DNA of 37,617 bases from Chloroflexota bacterium (GCA_016875735.1 VGOW01000036.1:1-37617); one strand, 5' to 3'. Positions 30,045-37,617 are shown, counted from the first letter of the stretch. Numbers and translations: made by a program. Notes: generated by a model not told the origin, from the letters alone.

Positions 30045-30401
30045 ATGCCGCAAACGTGCCCCGCCTGCCTATGGATTTCGAGCGACGATGTTGCCGAATG
30101 CGAACGGTGCGGCCAGCCGTTCGACAGTAAACTTAAGCCGCAAAATTCCGCCGGGGCTGTCGGCGCGGGACTCAAGATCATCGTTGCTGTTTTTGCTTTC
30201 GCCATTATTGGCGCAGTGATCGTTCAACGCGCGGGAGATCGTTTCCCCGAGTTGTGGGCCGGAGTGAAAGGCGCACTGCGGGGTTTCTACATATGGCTGC
30301 TCGGCCCCAACGAAATCTACAAGCCTTATCTCGTCACTGCGCTGGTCATCACTCTCATCACGTGGGCGGTGTTGTGGCTGTTGGCGCGGCTGAGCCGATA
30401 G
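30045..30401 (+). CDS. Small zinc-ribbon membrane protein
   Basis: A 118-residue protein of unknown function. A zinc-ribbon-like pair of Cys knuckles opens it (CPAC at 5-8, CERC at 19-22). A membrane segment lies at about 43-62 (GLKIIVAVFAFAIIGAVIV) and a second at about 96-115 (LVTALVITLITWAVLWLLAR). The start is placed by the Cys motif and by a -10 box 6 bases upstream. The next gene begins 3 bases after its stop, so the two small membrane proteins probably form one unit. Confidence 0.75.
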   Translation: MPQTCPACLWISSDDVAECERCGQPFDSKLKPQNSAGAVGAGLKIIVAVFAFAIIGAVIVQRAGDRFPELWAGVKGALRGFYIWLLGPNEIYKPYLVTALVITLITWAVLWLLARLSR

Positions 30402-30404
30402 CGG

Positions 30405-30833
30405 ATGGCTCCCATGGCGCGAATCGCTTTCGCCATCATCCTTGGCAACCTCGTCGGCTGCGCGCTCTTTCGGCTGGCGGCGTGGGCCTCGCCGCAGTGG
30501 TGGCGCTCTGTGGGAGATGCAGTGCCGTTTGGCAAGATGCTGTGGCTCATCAGCCTCACCGCCATTGCCTTTGCCACTCCGCCAGTGATTGTGGGCGCGC
30601 TTGCGGCGCGGCTCGCCGGACGATACGAGCCAGCCGTGGGGTTGGCCTCTGCCCTGTGGGGCCTTTCGGCGCGGCAGTGGTGGCCGTCACAGGTGCCGCT
30701 GTTGCCGCCCGAAAGTTGGGTAGCGCCCATGACGTTGATTCTGCTTTCGGGATTGGTGGGCGGGTGGCTGGCCGCGCGGCAACGCCCTCAAGAGTCGGCG
30801 CCCCTTCACTCCCCAGCTTCTAAACATTCGTGA
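30405..30833 (+). CDS. Small hypothetical membrane protein
   Basis: A 142-residue protein with four hydrophobic segments (IAFAIILGNLVGCALFRLAA; MLWLISLTAIAFATPPVIVGA; a weaker one near 75-95; MTLILLSGLVGGWLAA near 110-125) and Trp-rich loops (WASPQWWR, ARQWWP). I do not recognise a family. It starts 3 bases after the zinc-ribbon gene; either ATG 30405 or ATG 30414 could be used. Nothing in the sequence indicates a substrate. Confidence 0.65.
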   Translation: MAPMARIAFAIILGNLVGCALFRLAAWASPQWWRSVGDAVPFGKMLWLISLTAIAFATPPVIVGALAARLAGRYEPAVGLASALWGLSARQWWPSQVPLLPPESWVAPMTLILLSGLVGGWLAARQRPQESAPLHSPASKHS

Positions 30834-30864
30834 GCGCCGTTGTCGCTATAATTGAATTGCTGAT

Positions 30865-30981
30865 CTCACCTTACGCAGATGATTACACTCTGCGCCCGTC
30901 ACCGCGAACGAAGTGAAGCGGTCTCCTCGCATGAAAGACGAGACTCCTCGCTGCGCTCGGAGTGACAGTGCGTAAGGTGAG
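30865..30981. mobile_element. MITE-like element A with 13-bp terminal inverted repeats
   Basis: CTCACCTTACGCA at 30865-30877 and TGCGTAAGGTGAG at 30969-30981, total 117 bp. The core is a GCGAACGAAGTGAAGCGG / CTCCTCGCTGCGCTCGGAG type dispersed repeat. It has no transposase, and no clear target duplication is visible. Confidence 0.75.
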
Positions 30982-31053
30982 TTACTGATGTTGCGCAGTT
31001 CGTGATCATTCACCACTGAGATCACGGAGTCCACTGAGATTACTCTATGATTC

Positions 31054-31080
31054 TCTCCGTGTTCTCCGTGTGCTCTGTGG
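31054..31080. repeat. CACAGAG/CACGGAG repeat, right copy (inverted)
   Basis: Reverse complement of 29939-29965 with one difference in 27. The two copies bracket the two small membrane protein genes and element A. Confidence 0.85.
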
Positions 31081-31105
31081 TAAAACGCGGATGCCGGAGG
31101 CGGCC

Positions 31106-32341
31106 ATGAAACGATCCATCTTTCCTTTCATTCTTTTGAGTCTCATCGCCTCGGCTTGCGCCCGGCAAGCCGGGCCGCTCGCCACACCACTGCCCACCAT
31201 CAGCCCGGTGGATCGGCAGACGCGCGTGCTCGATACTCTGTGGGCGACGGTCAACGATCAATACCTCTATCCCGATTTCGGCGGCGCGGATTGGGAATCG
31301 CTGCGCGGCGAATATCAAACCAAGATCGAAGGCGGCCTCACCGCCGCTCAATTCGAAGAAGCCATGTCCTCGATGGTGAGCGCCCTGCCCGATGACAGCG
31401 TTGTGTATCAAACGCGCTCCGAGCGCATCGCGCTTGAGTTGGAAAACACCGCGCTGTACTCCGGCATTGGCGCATACATCACCGTGCGCGCCGAGCCGAA
31501 GCCGCACATCGTCATCATGTCCATCATCGAAGGCTCGCCCGCCGAAGCCGCCGGGTTGCAAGCGCATGATTCGATCTACAGCGTGGACGGGCAGCCGGTG
31601 ACCGCCGAAGAGGGTCTGGATGTGGTGCAACGAGTGCGAGGGGAAGAGGGCACGGCGGTGAGGCTGGACGTGCAAACCCCCACCGGATTCCGCCGCACGG
31701 TGGAAGTGACCCGCGCCAAGCTTACCGCCGCCGACACGTTGAAAGGCGGCCTCTTCACCGACAGCGGCGTGGTGTTCGTGCGCCTGCCGGTCACGCCCGA
31801 TGCGACGATGATCGATCAGCTCGGCGGGGCGCTGGCCCAATTCAGCCAGCGCGCGGAACTGCACGGCATCATCCTCGATCTGCGCGTGGCTCGCTCCGGC
31901 GGCGGCTGGCCGCTGGCCGAAATGCTGGCTATGTTCGGCGATGGCCGGTTGGGCGAATACTACTCGCGCGAGGGCTCTCAACCACTCACGGTGAACGGCG
32001 TAGATGTGGGCGGATCGCAAACCCTGCCGTTGACCCTCATTGTCGGACCCGACACCGAAGGCTCGGTGGAAGTGTTCGCCGCCGCCCTGCAAGATTCGGG
32101 ACGGGCCACCGTCATTGGCCTGCCCACCCCGGGCCGCATTTTCGGTTACGAAACCATGCCCCTGCCCGACGGCTCGCGGCTCACGCTGGCCGTCTCCTCG
32201 TTTCGAACCGAAACGGGGAACGACCTCGGCGAATCGGGGGTGGCGCCCGACGTGCGCGTAGACGCCGACTGGGACGAAGTAGAGCCGGACAACGACCCGG
32301 TGATCGAACGCGCATTGCAGATCGTTTTGGCAACGCGGTGA
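31106..32341 (+). CDS. PDZ-containing S41-protease-like lipoprotein, probably inactive
   Basis: A 411-residue exported lipoprotein: signal peptide MKRSIFPFILLSLIASAC with the lipobox Cys at 18, a helical domain (RQTRVLDTLWATVNDQYLYP), a PDZ domain at about 115-200 (IVIMSIIEGSPAEAAGLQAHD) and an S41/C-terminal-processing-protease-like domain. The active-site region reads GPDTEGSVEVFAAALQDSGR and GLPTPGRIFGYE. Against the Prc/CtpA pattern SASASE...GEPTFGKG, the Ser position appears to be Gly with a Ser one residue on, and the Lys is Arg. It is thus likely a pseudoprotease with a peptide-binding role. GGAGG lies 5 bases before the ATG. The stop overlaps the next start (TGATG). Confidence 0.82.
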   Translation: MKRSIFPFILLSLIASACARQAGPLATPLPTISPVDRQTRVLDTLWATVNDQYLYPDFGGADWESLRGEYQTKIEGGLTAAQFEEAMSSMVSALPDDSVVYQTRSERIALELENTALYSGIGAYITVRAEPKPHIVIMSIIEGSPAEAAGLQAHDSIYSVDGQPVTAEEGLDVVQRVRGEEGTAVRLDVQTPTGFRRTVEVTRAKLTAADTLKGGLFTDSGVVFVRLPVTPDATMIDQLGGALAQFSQRAELHGIILDLRVARSGGGWPLAEMLAMFGDGRLGEYYSREGSQPLTVNGVDVGGSQTLPLTLIVGPDTEGSVEVFAAALQDSGRATVIGLPTPGRIFGYETMPLPDGSRLTLAVSSFRTETGNDLGESGVAPDVRVDADWDEVEPDNDPVIERALQIVLATR

Positions 32342-34209
32342 TGCCAACCGCCCTTTCCCTCCTCGACAAACTTGCCTCATCCCCTCTCCTCGCCGACGGC
32401 GCGATGGGCACGATGCTTCATGCGCGCGGCGCGGGCCTCGACGAGTGCTTCGACGAATTGAATCTCACACGGCCGGAAGCGGTGGCGCAAATTCACCGCG
32501 CGTATATCGAAACGGGCGCTGATATTATCGAAACCAACACCTTCGGCGCGAACCGATTCAAACTGGCCCGCCACGGACTCGAAACCAAAGTTCGGCAAAT
32601 CAACTCAGCGGCGGCGGCCATTGCCCGGCAGGCCACTGCCGAATCGGGGCGGGATATTTTTGTGGCCGGGTCGGTCGGGCCGCTCGGAGTCCGTCTGGCG
32701 CCGTTTGGCCGGGTGAAGCCGGAGCAAGCCTTCGCCGCGTTTCACGATCAGATCGCCGCGCTCGTCGCCAGCGGAGTCGATCTGATCCTCATCGAGACCA
32801 TGACCGATCTGCAGGAAGCCGCCGAAGCCCTGCGCGCGGCGAAGGCGGTGAGCAAACTGCTGGTCATCGCCAGCATCACCTTCACTCGCGACGATGTGAC
32901 TTTGCTCGGCGACACCCCGGCGCGCGCCGCCGCGCAGCTCGCCGCGCTCGGCGCGGATGTGATCGGAGTCAACTGCTCCAGCGGCCCGGCGCAAGTGCTG
33001 CGCCTTCTCCAAATGATGAAGGCCGCCGCGCCCGGCGCAAAATTTTCGGCCATGCCCAATGCCGGGTGGCCGGAGCGCGCGGGCGGGCGGCTCATGTATC
33101 CGGCCACGCCCGATTATTTCGGCAACTATACGGCCATGTTTGTCGAAGCGGGCGCGTCAATCGTCGGCGGGTGCTGCGGCGCCACGCCCGGCCACATCGC
33201 CTCGATGCGCGCCGCGCTTGATGCGATGGGGAGTCGGCGACCCATCGCCGCGACGGTTGCCATCGCGGAGAAAGGCGAGGAGCCGGAATCGACGGAAGCC
33301 CCCACACTTTTGGCGCAGAAGTTCGCCGCGGGCAAATTCATCATCGGAGTCGAAGTGCATCCGCCCAAAGGACTCTCGACTCACAAATTGATCGCCGGAG
33401 CGAGTTTGCTGGCCGAGGCCGGAGCCGATGTGATCAACGTGGCCGATGCGCCGATGGCGCGGATGCGCATGAGCGCGTGGGCGGCCTGCCATTTGATCCA
33501 ATCGCAGCTCAACGTCGAAACCGTTCTGCACTTTCCCACACGCGGGCGCAACCTGCTGCGCTTGCAGGGCGATCTGCTCGCGGCGCATGCGCTCGGCATC
33601 CGCAACATTTTTGTGGTGATGGGCGACCCGACGGCGGTCGGCGATTACCCGAAGGCGAACGACAATTACGATCTCGTGCCCTCCGGCATGATCCAATTAA
33701 TCAAGCAGGGTTTCAATGCCGGGGTGGATCATGCCGGGCAGGCCATCGGTCAGCCCACTTCGTTTTTTGTGGGATGCGCGGTGAACCTCTGCGCGCTGGA
33801 CGTTGAGAAAGAGATCAAGGCTCTGCGAAAGAAGATCGCCGGCGGCGCGGATTTTGCGCTGACCCAGCCGATCTTCGAGACGGGCCGGGCGCGCGACTTC
33901 ATCCGCCGCTACACCGACTCGCACGGGCCGCCGCCGATTCCGTTTTTGGCCGGGCTCATGCCCCTGCACAACGCCCGCCACACCAACTTTTTTCACAACG
34001 AGGTGCCGGGCATCTTCATTCCAGAATCGATTCGCGGGCGAATGCACAGAGCGGGCGATTCGCCGGAGGCGATGGCCGAAGGGATGAGCATCGCCGAAGA
34101 ATTGCTGACGGAACTGCGTCAACTCAATGTGACGCAGGGGGTGTATCTCATGCCGCCGTTCGGCAAATACAATATCGCCGCCGAGATCATTGAGGCGGTG
34201 AGGGAGTGA
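32341..34209 (+). CDS. Homocysteine S-methyltransferase / methylenetetrahydrofolate reductase fusion
   Basis: A 622-residue bifunctional enzyme (YitJ-like). The N-terminal half (about 10-295) is the zinc-dependent homocysteine methyltransferase domain: LADGAMGTMLHARG, ETNTFGANRFKL and the zinc Cys residues C212 (GVNCSSGP), C278 and C279 (GGCCGATP). The C-terminal half (about 333-622) is a MetF-type flavin-dependent reductase: FIIGVEVHPPKG, NIFVVMGDPTAVGDYPKAN, FALTQPIFETGRARDF. Together they would make methyl-THF and use it for methionine formation. The start ATG overlaps the stop of the S41-like gene by one base (TGATG), a coupling that is hard to explain functionally. It ends at an inverted-repeat element and a bidirectional terminator. 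Confidence 0.93.
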   Translation: MPTALSLLDKLASSPLLADGAMGTMLHARGAGLDECFDELNLTRPEAVAQIHRAYIETGADIIETNTFGANRFKLARHGLETKVRQINSAAAAIARQATAESGRDIFVAGSVGPLGVRLAPFGRVKPEQAFAAFHDQIAALVASGVDLILIETMTDLQEAAEALRAAKAVSKLLVIASITFTRDDVTLLGDTPARAAAQLAALGADVIGVNCSSGPAQVLRLLQMMKAAAPGAKFSAMPNAGWPERAGGRLMYPATPDYFGNYTAMFVEAGASIVGGCCGATPGHIASMRAALDAMGSRRPIAATVAIAEKGEEPESTEAPTLLAQKFAAGKFIIGVEVHPPKGLSTHKLIAGASLLAEAGADVINVADAPMARMRMSAWAACHLIQSQLNVETVLHFPTRGRNLLRLQGDLLAAHALGIRNIFVVMGDPTAVGDYPKANDNYDLVPSGMIQLIKQGFNAGVDHAGQAIGQPTSFFVGCAVNLCALDVEKEIKALRKKIAGGADFALTQPIFETGRARDFIRRYTDSHGPPPIPFLAGLMPLHNARHTNFFHNEVPGIFIPESIRGRMHRAGDSPEAMAEGMSIAEELLTELRQLNVTQGVYLMPPFGKYNIAAEIIEAVRE

Positions 34210-34212
34210 GTT

Positions 34213-34329
34213 ACTCACCTTACGCAGTTTGCAAAGAACACCCATGTTCCCTCACCCTCTCCCTGCGGGAGAGGGGACTCTCTTCCCCCTTCGGGGGAAG
34301 GGTTGGGGATGAGGGTGCGTAAGGTGAGT
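34213..34329. mobile_element. MITE-like element B with the same terminal inverted repeats
   Basis: ACTCACCTTACGCA at 34213-34226 and TGCGTAAGGTGAGT at 34316-34329, 117 bp. The ends match element A, but the core is a different hairpin repeat (CCCTCTCCCTGCGGGAGAGGG and CTTCCCCCTTCGGGGGAAG). Confidence 0.78.
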
Positions 34330-34340
34330 GAGTTAAACCA

Positions 34341-34373
34341 AAAGGCCCTCGCAACGGAGGGCCTTTCTATTTT
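34341..34373. terminator. Bidirectional terminator between the methyltransferase fusion and FHA genes
   Basis: Perfect 10-bp stem AAAGGCCCTC (34341-34350) and GAGGGCCTTT (34357-34366), 6-base loop, with T-rich tails on both strands, placed between convergent genes. Confidence 0.9.
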
Positions 34374-34385
34374 GCCAGCGAAGTG

Positions 34386-35042
34386 CTATCCGCCGAAGAG
34401 GCCGCTGGTGAATAAATAGTAGAAACCCGCAATGAGCGCCGGGCAACAACAGCACAGCAAAACGAAAGCGCCCACGCCAATGCCAATGTACATATTCCGT
34501 TTGCTGTCGCCTCCGGCAGGTTTGGAGGAAAGCGGGCTTGGATCGGGAGCGCTCATGGCTGGCTGGGCGGGCGGCAGATCGAACGCCTGAGGCATGGGCG
34601 CGGTGGGCGGCTCGGGCATCGGCGGCGGAGCGCTGGCGGCGGCCATCTCCTGAATCTGTTTTGCCGACATATCGCCGGAGGCCACCACCGTCGCATCCAC
34701 CCCGCCGATCACCGTGGCCCCGCCGATCTCCGGCGCGGCAACCGCCACCTCGTAGTGAAGCGTCACCGTTTCGCCCACCCCAACCACATCGCCGTTGTTG
34801 AGCGCGCGCGGACTCGAAACGCGGGCCGAGTTCACAAACGTCCCGTTGGTGCTGCCCAGATCCTCGATCACATACGAGTCGCCCTGCTTCGAGAGCCGCG
34901 CATGATGCCGCGACGACTCGGCGTCGTTGATCACGATGTCGTTGGACATATCGCGCCCCATCGTGACCACATCTTTTACCAATTCGAAAGTTTTCCCCAC
35001 ATTGGGGCCGCGCTGCATCGTCAAGCGGAAAGAGTTTGCCAT
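34386..35042 (-). CDS. FHA-domain membrane protein
   Basis: A 218-residue protein with an N-terminal forkhead-associated domain (about 5-100), which binds phosphothreonine peptides: VTMGRDMSNDIVINDAESSR, HHARLSKQGDSYVIEDLGST and NGTFVN hold the conserved Gly-Arg, Ser-Arg-His and Asn residues. A Pro/Ala-rich linker leads to a C-terminal membrane segment (IGVGAFVLLCCCCPALIAGF). AGGAG lies upstream of ATG 35042. It is likely a membrane reader of Ser/Thr kinase signalling; no kinase is in the window. Confidence 0.9.
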   Translation of the reverse strand: MANSFRLTMQRGPNVGKTFELVKDVVTMGRDMSNDIVINDAESSRHHARLSKQGDSYVIEDLGSTNGTFVNSARVSSPRALNNGDVVGVGETVTLHYEVAVAAPEIGGATVIGGVDATVVASGDMSAKQIQEMAAASAPPPMPEPPTAPMPQAFDLPPAQPAMSAPDPSPLSSKPAGGDSKRNMYIGIGVGAFVLLCCCCPALIAGFYYLFTSGLFGG

Positions 35043-35148
35043 GAGTGATCTCCTGAAGGTAATACCATGAGTATATTCAACTGTGGCCGAAGCGCAACCC
35101 ACCCATTTGTGCCATGCCGCTTGCCCGTTTATACTTCGGGGCGCGCCC

Positions 35149-35895
35149 ATGCCCACCCCATTTTATCATCTCAGCCTCGTTCGTGATCTGCTCGTCGCCG
35201 GGCAGCTCCCGCCGCTTTTGGGCGATGAATGGCCCGCCTTCTGCCTCGGCAACATTGCCCCCGACGCCCAAAACATCTCCGGGCAGACGCGCGCCGCCAC
35301 TCATTTCTTCGACGTGCCCATGACCGACCTCACCCCCGCGTGGCACGTCATGTTCCATCGGTTTCCCCGCCTCGCCGACCCGGCCCCTCTATCCCCCGCG
35401 CACGCCGCCTTCGTCGCCGGATACCTCTGCCATCTCGCCCTCGATCAAGTGTGGATCGCCGACATCTTCGACCCCGTCTTCGGCGAACACGCCGGATGGG
35501 ACTCCTTTCGCCGCCGGCTCTTTCTGCACAACGTCCTGCGCGTTTATCTCGATAGACTCGATCTGCCCAAGCTGCAAAACGGAACCGGCGGCGCGTTGCG
35601 AGAGGCCCGGCCCCGCGATTGGCTGCCCTTTCTCGCCGACGACGCCCTGAGCCGCTGGCGCGATTTTGTGGCCGATCAACTGGCCGACGGCGGCGAGTCA
35701 CAAACCATCGAAGTGTTCGCCGCGCGCATGAGAGTCGCGCCCGCAGAATTTGAATCTTTGCTACAATCCCCTGCGGCCATGCAAGAAAACATCTTCCGCC
35801 GATTGCCCTTCTCGTCGCTGAACACCTTCCGCCAGCGCGGGCTCGACCGCACCCTCGAAGTCATCGCCGAGTATCTCGGCCCCGCGCGCCGCTGA
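35149..35895 (+). CDS. Zinc-dependent phospholipase C-like protein
   Basis: A 248-residue protein of the zinc-dependent phospholipase C/S1-P1-like fold. The pattern of His and Asp residues that bind zinc is visible: MPTPFYHLSLVRDLL, FCLGNIAPDAQNISGQTRAA followed by THFFD, WHVMFHRFP, and AFVAGYLCHLALDQVWIADI. Related proteins are often annotated only by fold, so hydrolysis of phospholipid is inference. ATG 35149 is chosen from the family N-terminus; TATACT at 35130-35135 gives a very short leader. No signal peptide, so the protein is probably cytoplasmic. Confidence 0.8.
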   Translation: MPTPFYHLSLVRDLLVAGQLPPLLGDEWPAFCLGNIAPDAQNISGQTRAATHFFDVPMTDLTPAWHVMFHRFPRLADPAPLSPAHAAFVAGYLCHLALDQVWIADIFDPVFGEHAGWDSFRRRLFLHNVLRVYLDRLDLPKLQNGTGGALREARPRDWLPFLADDALSRWRDFVADQLADGGESQTIEVFAARMRVAPAEFESLLQSPAAMQENIFRRLPFSSLNTFRQRGLDRTLEVIAEYLGPARR

Positions 35896-35899
35896 CATC

Positions 35900-36604
35900 A
35901 TGCGAGTCACTCACTGCTCCCCTTTCCGCGACGCCGCTGGCAGCCCTCGATCCGACAACAGACGAGAGGCGGCCAAAGCCCTCGGCTCCCGCTGGAAAGA
36001 CTACCTCAAAGCAGAAGACGCCATCATAGAAAACCTGGGCGACAACCTCGACGACGAATATCAACTCATCTGCAACGGCAACCTGCTCGAAGACGGCCCC
36101 GACACCGATATGCTTCTCATCGGCCCCACCGGCATGTGGGTGGTGGAGTTCGTGCACGGCAAAGGGCTATTCAAGGCCAGCGGCGACGATTGGCTCAGTT
36201 ACAACAACAACACATTGGAGTACATCGCCGCCGAGCCCAATCCCATCCTCATCGCCCGCGCCAACGCCATTTACGACTACTTGCACTCCAAAGATTTGCC
36301 CGTGCCGTGGGTCAACCCCCTGCTCATCCTCACCCTGCGCCCCGCCGATATTCAGCAGTTCGTCGTCCTCGACATACGCGAACTCGACTCAGTGATGAGC
36401 GCCACTGACGTGGATATGGTTGCCGAAACACTGCGGCCTTTCTTCACCGAGTCGGCGCCCGCCCCCGCGCAAGCGCCCGCGCCCACCACCTTCATGGGCA
36501 TGTCCACCCAGCAATGGCTCATCATTCTCGGCCTCGCCCTGCTCAACATCTGCGTGCTCGGCGGCCTCGCCGCTTTTGTGATCTACATTAACTCCCGGCC
36601 CTGA
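35900..36604 (+). CDS. NERD-like protein with C-terminal membrane anchor
   Basis: A 234-residue protein. Residues ~38-110 resemble the nuclease-related NERD domain: AEDAIIENLGDNLDDEYQLI, CNGNLLEDGPDTDMLLIGPT, GMWVVEFVHGKGLF. The Asp and Glu of a PD-(D/E)XK-like core can be placed, but the Lys expected two residues after the Glu is not there (EFV), so nuclease activity is doubtful. A Pro/Ala linker and a membrane segment (WLIILGLALLNICVLGGLAA) end it. It follows the phospholipase-like gene by 4 bases and precedes rmlD by 14. Confidence 0.72.
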   Translation: MRVTHCSPFRDAAGSPRSDNRREAAKALGSRWKDYLKAEDAIIENLGDNLDDEYQLICNGNLLEDGPDTDMLLIGPTGMWVVEFVHGKGLFKASGDDWLSYNNNTLEYIAAEPNPILIARANAIYDYLHSKDLPVPWVNPLLILTLRPADIQQFVVLDIRELDSVMSATDVDMVAETLRPFFTESAPAPAQAPAPTTFMGMSTQQWLIILGLALLNICVLGGLAAFVIYINSRP

Positions 36605-36618
36605 CTCGAATCCCGCGC

Positions 36619-37458
36619 GTGCGACTCTTCATCACCGGCATCAAAGGACAACTCGGCTCCGACCTCGCCCGCCGGGCATCGCCATCGCATCAAATCTCCG
36701 GCGGCGACTTGCCCGACTTCGACATCACCGATCCGGCGCAAGTGCGAACCGCCTTCGCCTCTGCCCGGCCCGACGTTGTGCTCCACTGCGCGGCCTTCAC
36801 CGATGTGGACGCCGCCGCCCGCCAACCCGATCTCGCCTACCGCGTCAACGGACTCGGCGCACAGAACGTCGCCCTCGCCTGCGCCGAAACGGGCGCGGCC
36901 ATGCTTTACGTGAGCACCAACGAAGTCTTCGACGGCGCGAAAGCGGAGCCATATCGAGAGTTCGATAGCGCCAACCCCCTCAACCCCTACGCCCATTCCA
37001 AACTCGCGGGCGAGTGGTTTGTCTCGCATCTTCTCTCGCGCTTTTATATCGTGCGCACCTCGTGGCTCACCGGCGCGGGCGGGCGTAACTTCGTCCACCG
37101 CATTCAGCAACTGGCCGACGAGCGCGGCGCTCTCCGCGTCGTCACCGACGAAGTGGCCTCGCCCACCTTCGTGCCCGATCTCTGCGAAGCGATTCTCAAA
37201 CTGATCGCCATTGCGCAATACGGCATCTATCATTTCGTGAACGATGGATACTGTTCGCGGTACGACTACGCCAAACGTATCCTCGAACTCACGGGGCGCC
37301 GCCACATCCCGGTGCAGCCGATCACCCTCGCCGACCACCCCCGCCCCTCCACCCCGCCCAAGTTCACTCCCCTCGCCAACCAATGCGGCGCGGCCATCGG
37401 CATCACGCTGAGGCCATGGGACGAAGCACTCGAAGATTTCCTGAAGGCCGCTCCATGA
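36619..37458 (+). CDS. rmlD: dTDP-4-dehydrorhamnose reductase
   Basis: A 279-residue NAD(P)H-dependent reductase for the last step of dTDP-L-rhamnose synthesis, supplying sugar for surface glycans. The GxxGxxG motif GIKGQLG is at 7-13, the segment YVSTNEVFDG precedes the catalytic Tyr124-xxx-Lys128 (NPYAHSKLAGEW), and VRTSWLTG follows. Translation starts at GTG 36619. No other rhamnose genes are in view. The product may feed the glycosyltransferases of this window (inference). Confidence 0.92.
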   Translation: MRLFITGIKGQLGSDLARRASPSHQISGGDLPDFDITDPAQVRTAFASARPDVVLHCAAFTDVDAAARQPDLAYRVNGLGAQNVALACAETGAAMLYVSTNEVFDGAKAEPYREFDSANPLNPYAHSKLAGEWFVSHLLSRFYIVRTSWLTGAGGRNFVHRIQQLADERGALRVVTDEVASPTFVPDLCEAILKLIAIAQYGIYHFVNDGYCSRYDYAKRILELTGRRHIPVQPITLADHPRPSTPPKFTPLANQCGAAIGITLRPWDEALEDFLKAAP

Positions 37459-37490
37459 CCTCACCTGATACAACCACTTGAAAAACTCTG

Positions 37491-37617
37491 AGAGCCTATT
37501 TCTTAAAGAAAACTCTGCCAGTTGAGCTGAGGTAAGATTGGCGAATGTTCAAAAAACGCAAACCCTACCCTTCTGATTTGACTGACCGCGAATGGGAATT
37601 GCTCAAGCCGCTGCTGC
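37491..37617 (+). mobile_element. IS5-like insertion sequence, left end (cut by window edge)
   Basis: An IS left end seems to begin near 37491 (GAGAGCCTATTTC) after CTGAG, a CTnAG-like target. It is followed by a transposase start. Only the first ~127 bases are present, so the exact end is uncertain. Confidence 0.55.
37545..37617 (+). CDS. IS5-family transposase, N-terminal fragment
   Basis: The first 24 codons, MFKKRKPYPSDLTDREWELL and KPLL, match the start of IS5/IS427-group transposases (DLTDREWELLKPLLP). The gene runs out of the window, so the catalytic DDE residues are not visible. Confidence 0.8.
   Translation, partial: MFKKRKPYPSDLTDREWELLKPLL

Noticed and set aside
30846-31034. A 62-codon minus-strand frame (LRAQRGVSSF-type peptide)
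   Set aside because: It is a translation of the dispersed repeat core of element A, a common false gene.
31040-32380. A 446-codon minus-strand frame opposite the S41-like gene
   Set aside because: No recognisable motif and it begins and ends in repeats; the plus strand has a lipoprotein signal, PDZ domain and SD.

Overview
The window is a high-GC bacterial chromosome segment with about 30 protein genes and no rRNA or tRNA that I can see. Gene content and style suggest a Chloroflexota (Anaerolineae-like) genome. The pointers are PTPS-related and family-39-like membrane glycosyltransferases, LysM/SdrD-type surface proteins, a methyltransferase-MTHFR fusion, short extended -10 promoters, and unusually many 7/8-bp tandem arrays and hairpin repeats. 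This taxonomic call is inference; no marker gene settles it.

Layout. (1) 14-6806, minus strand: a type I restriction-modification operon, hsdR - antitoxin - vapC - hsdM - DUF559 nuclease - hsdS, mostly joined by ATGA overlaps, with its own operator/promoter in front of the toxin-antitoxin pair. (2) 6923-15413, minus: a cell-surface cluster of a GT39-like glycosyltransferase, two paralogous LysM+SdrD surface proteins and a very large PTPS-related membrane protein. (3) 15533-16459, plus: a sigma-70 family factor behind a strong SD and a Fur-box-like palindrome, closed by a clean terminator. (4) 16508-21847, minus: inositol-phosphatase-like gene, PaaG-like enoyl-CoA hydratase/isomerase, 3-hydroxybutyryl-CoA dehydrogenase, another membrane glycosyltransferase-like protein and a dehydrogenase remnant/paralogue. 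(5) 21885-23687, plus: a small Rdx/SelW-family protein whose CxxC motif is written Cys-x-x-TGA (a probable selenoprotein), then trpS and dtd. (6) 23676-26133, minus: dihydroorotate-dehydrogenase-like, LmbE-like deacetylase (frame broken at an octamer array) and PyrK-like electron-transfer subunit. (7) 26200-29925: an SPFH/prohibitin-like protein (plus) facing a DUF1998/MrfA-like helicase that carries an HNH nuclease motif (minus). (8) 30045-37458, mostly plus: two small membrane proteins, a degenerate S41-protease lipoprotein, a homocysteine methyltransferase-MTHFR fusion, an FHA protein (minus), a zinc-dependent phospholipase C-like protein, a NERD-like membrane protein and RmlD. An IS5-like transposase begins at the right edge.

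The strongest unexpected signals are: the in-frame TGA of the Rdx protein with a plausible SECIS hairpin; the 8-bp array that splits the LmbE-like gene so that loss of exactly one unit would restore the frame; the spread of 7-mer arrays both inside glycosyltransferase genes and directly in front of start codons; GC-rich hairpin repeats that form the C-termini of hsdM and the DUF559 nuclease; two elements with identical 13-bp terminal inverted repeats but unrelated cores; and a recurrent extended -10 box 6-7 nt from the start codon that implies leaderless transcripts.

Intergenic space is short everywhere. The longest gap (30834-31105) is filled by one of the inverted-repeat elements and CACAGAG-type repeats.
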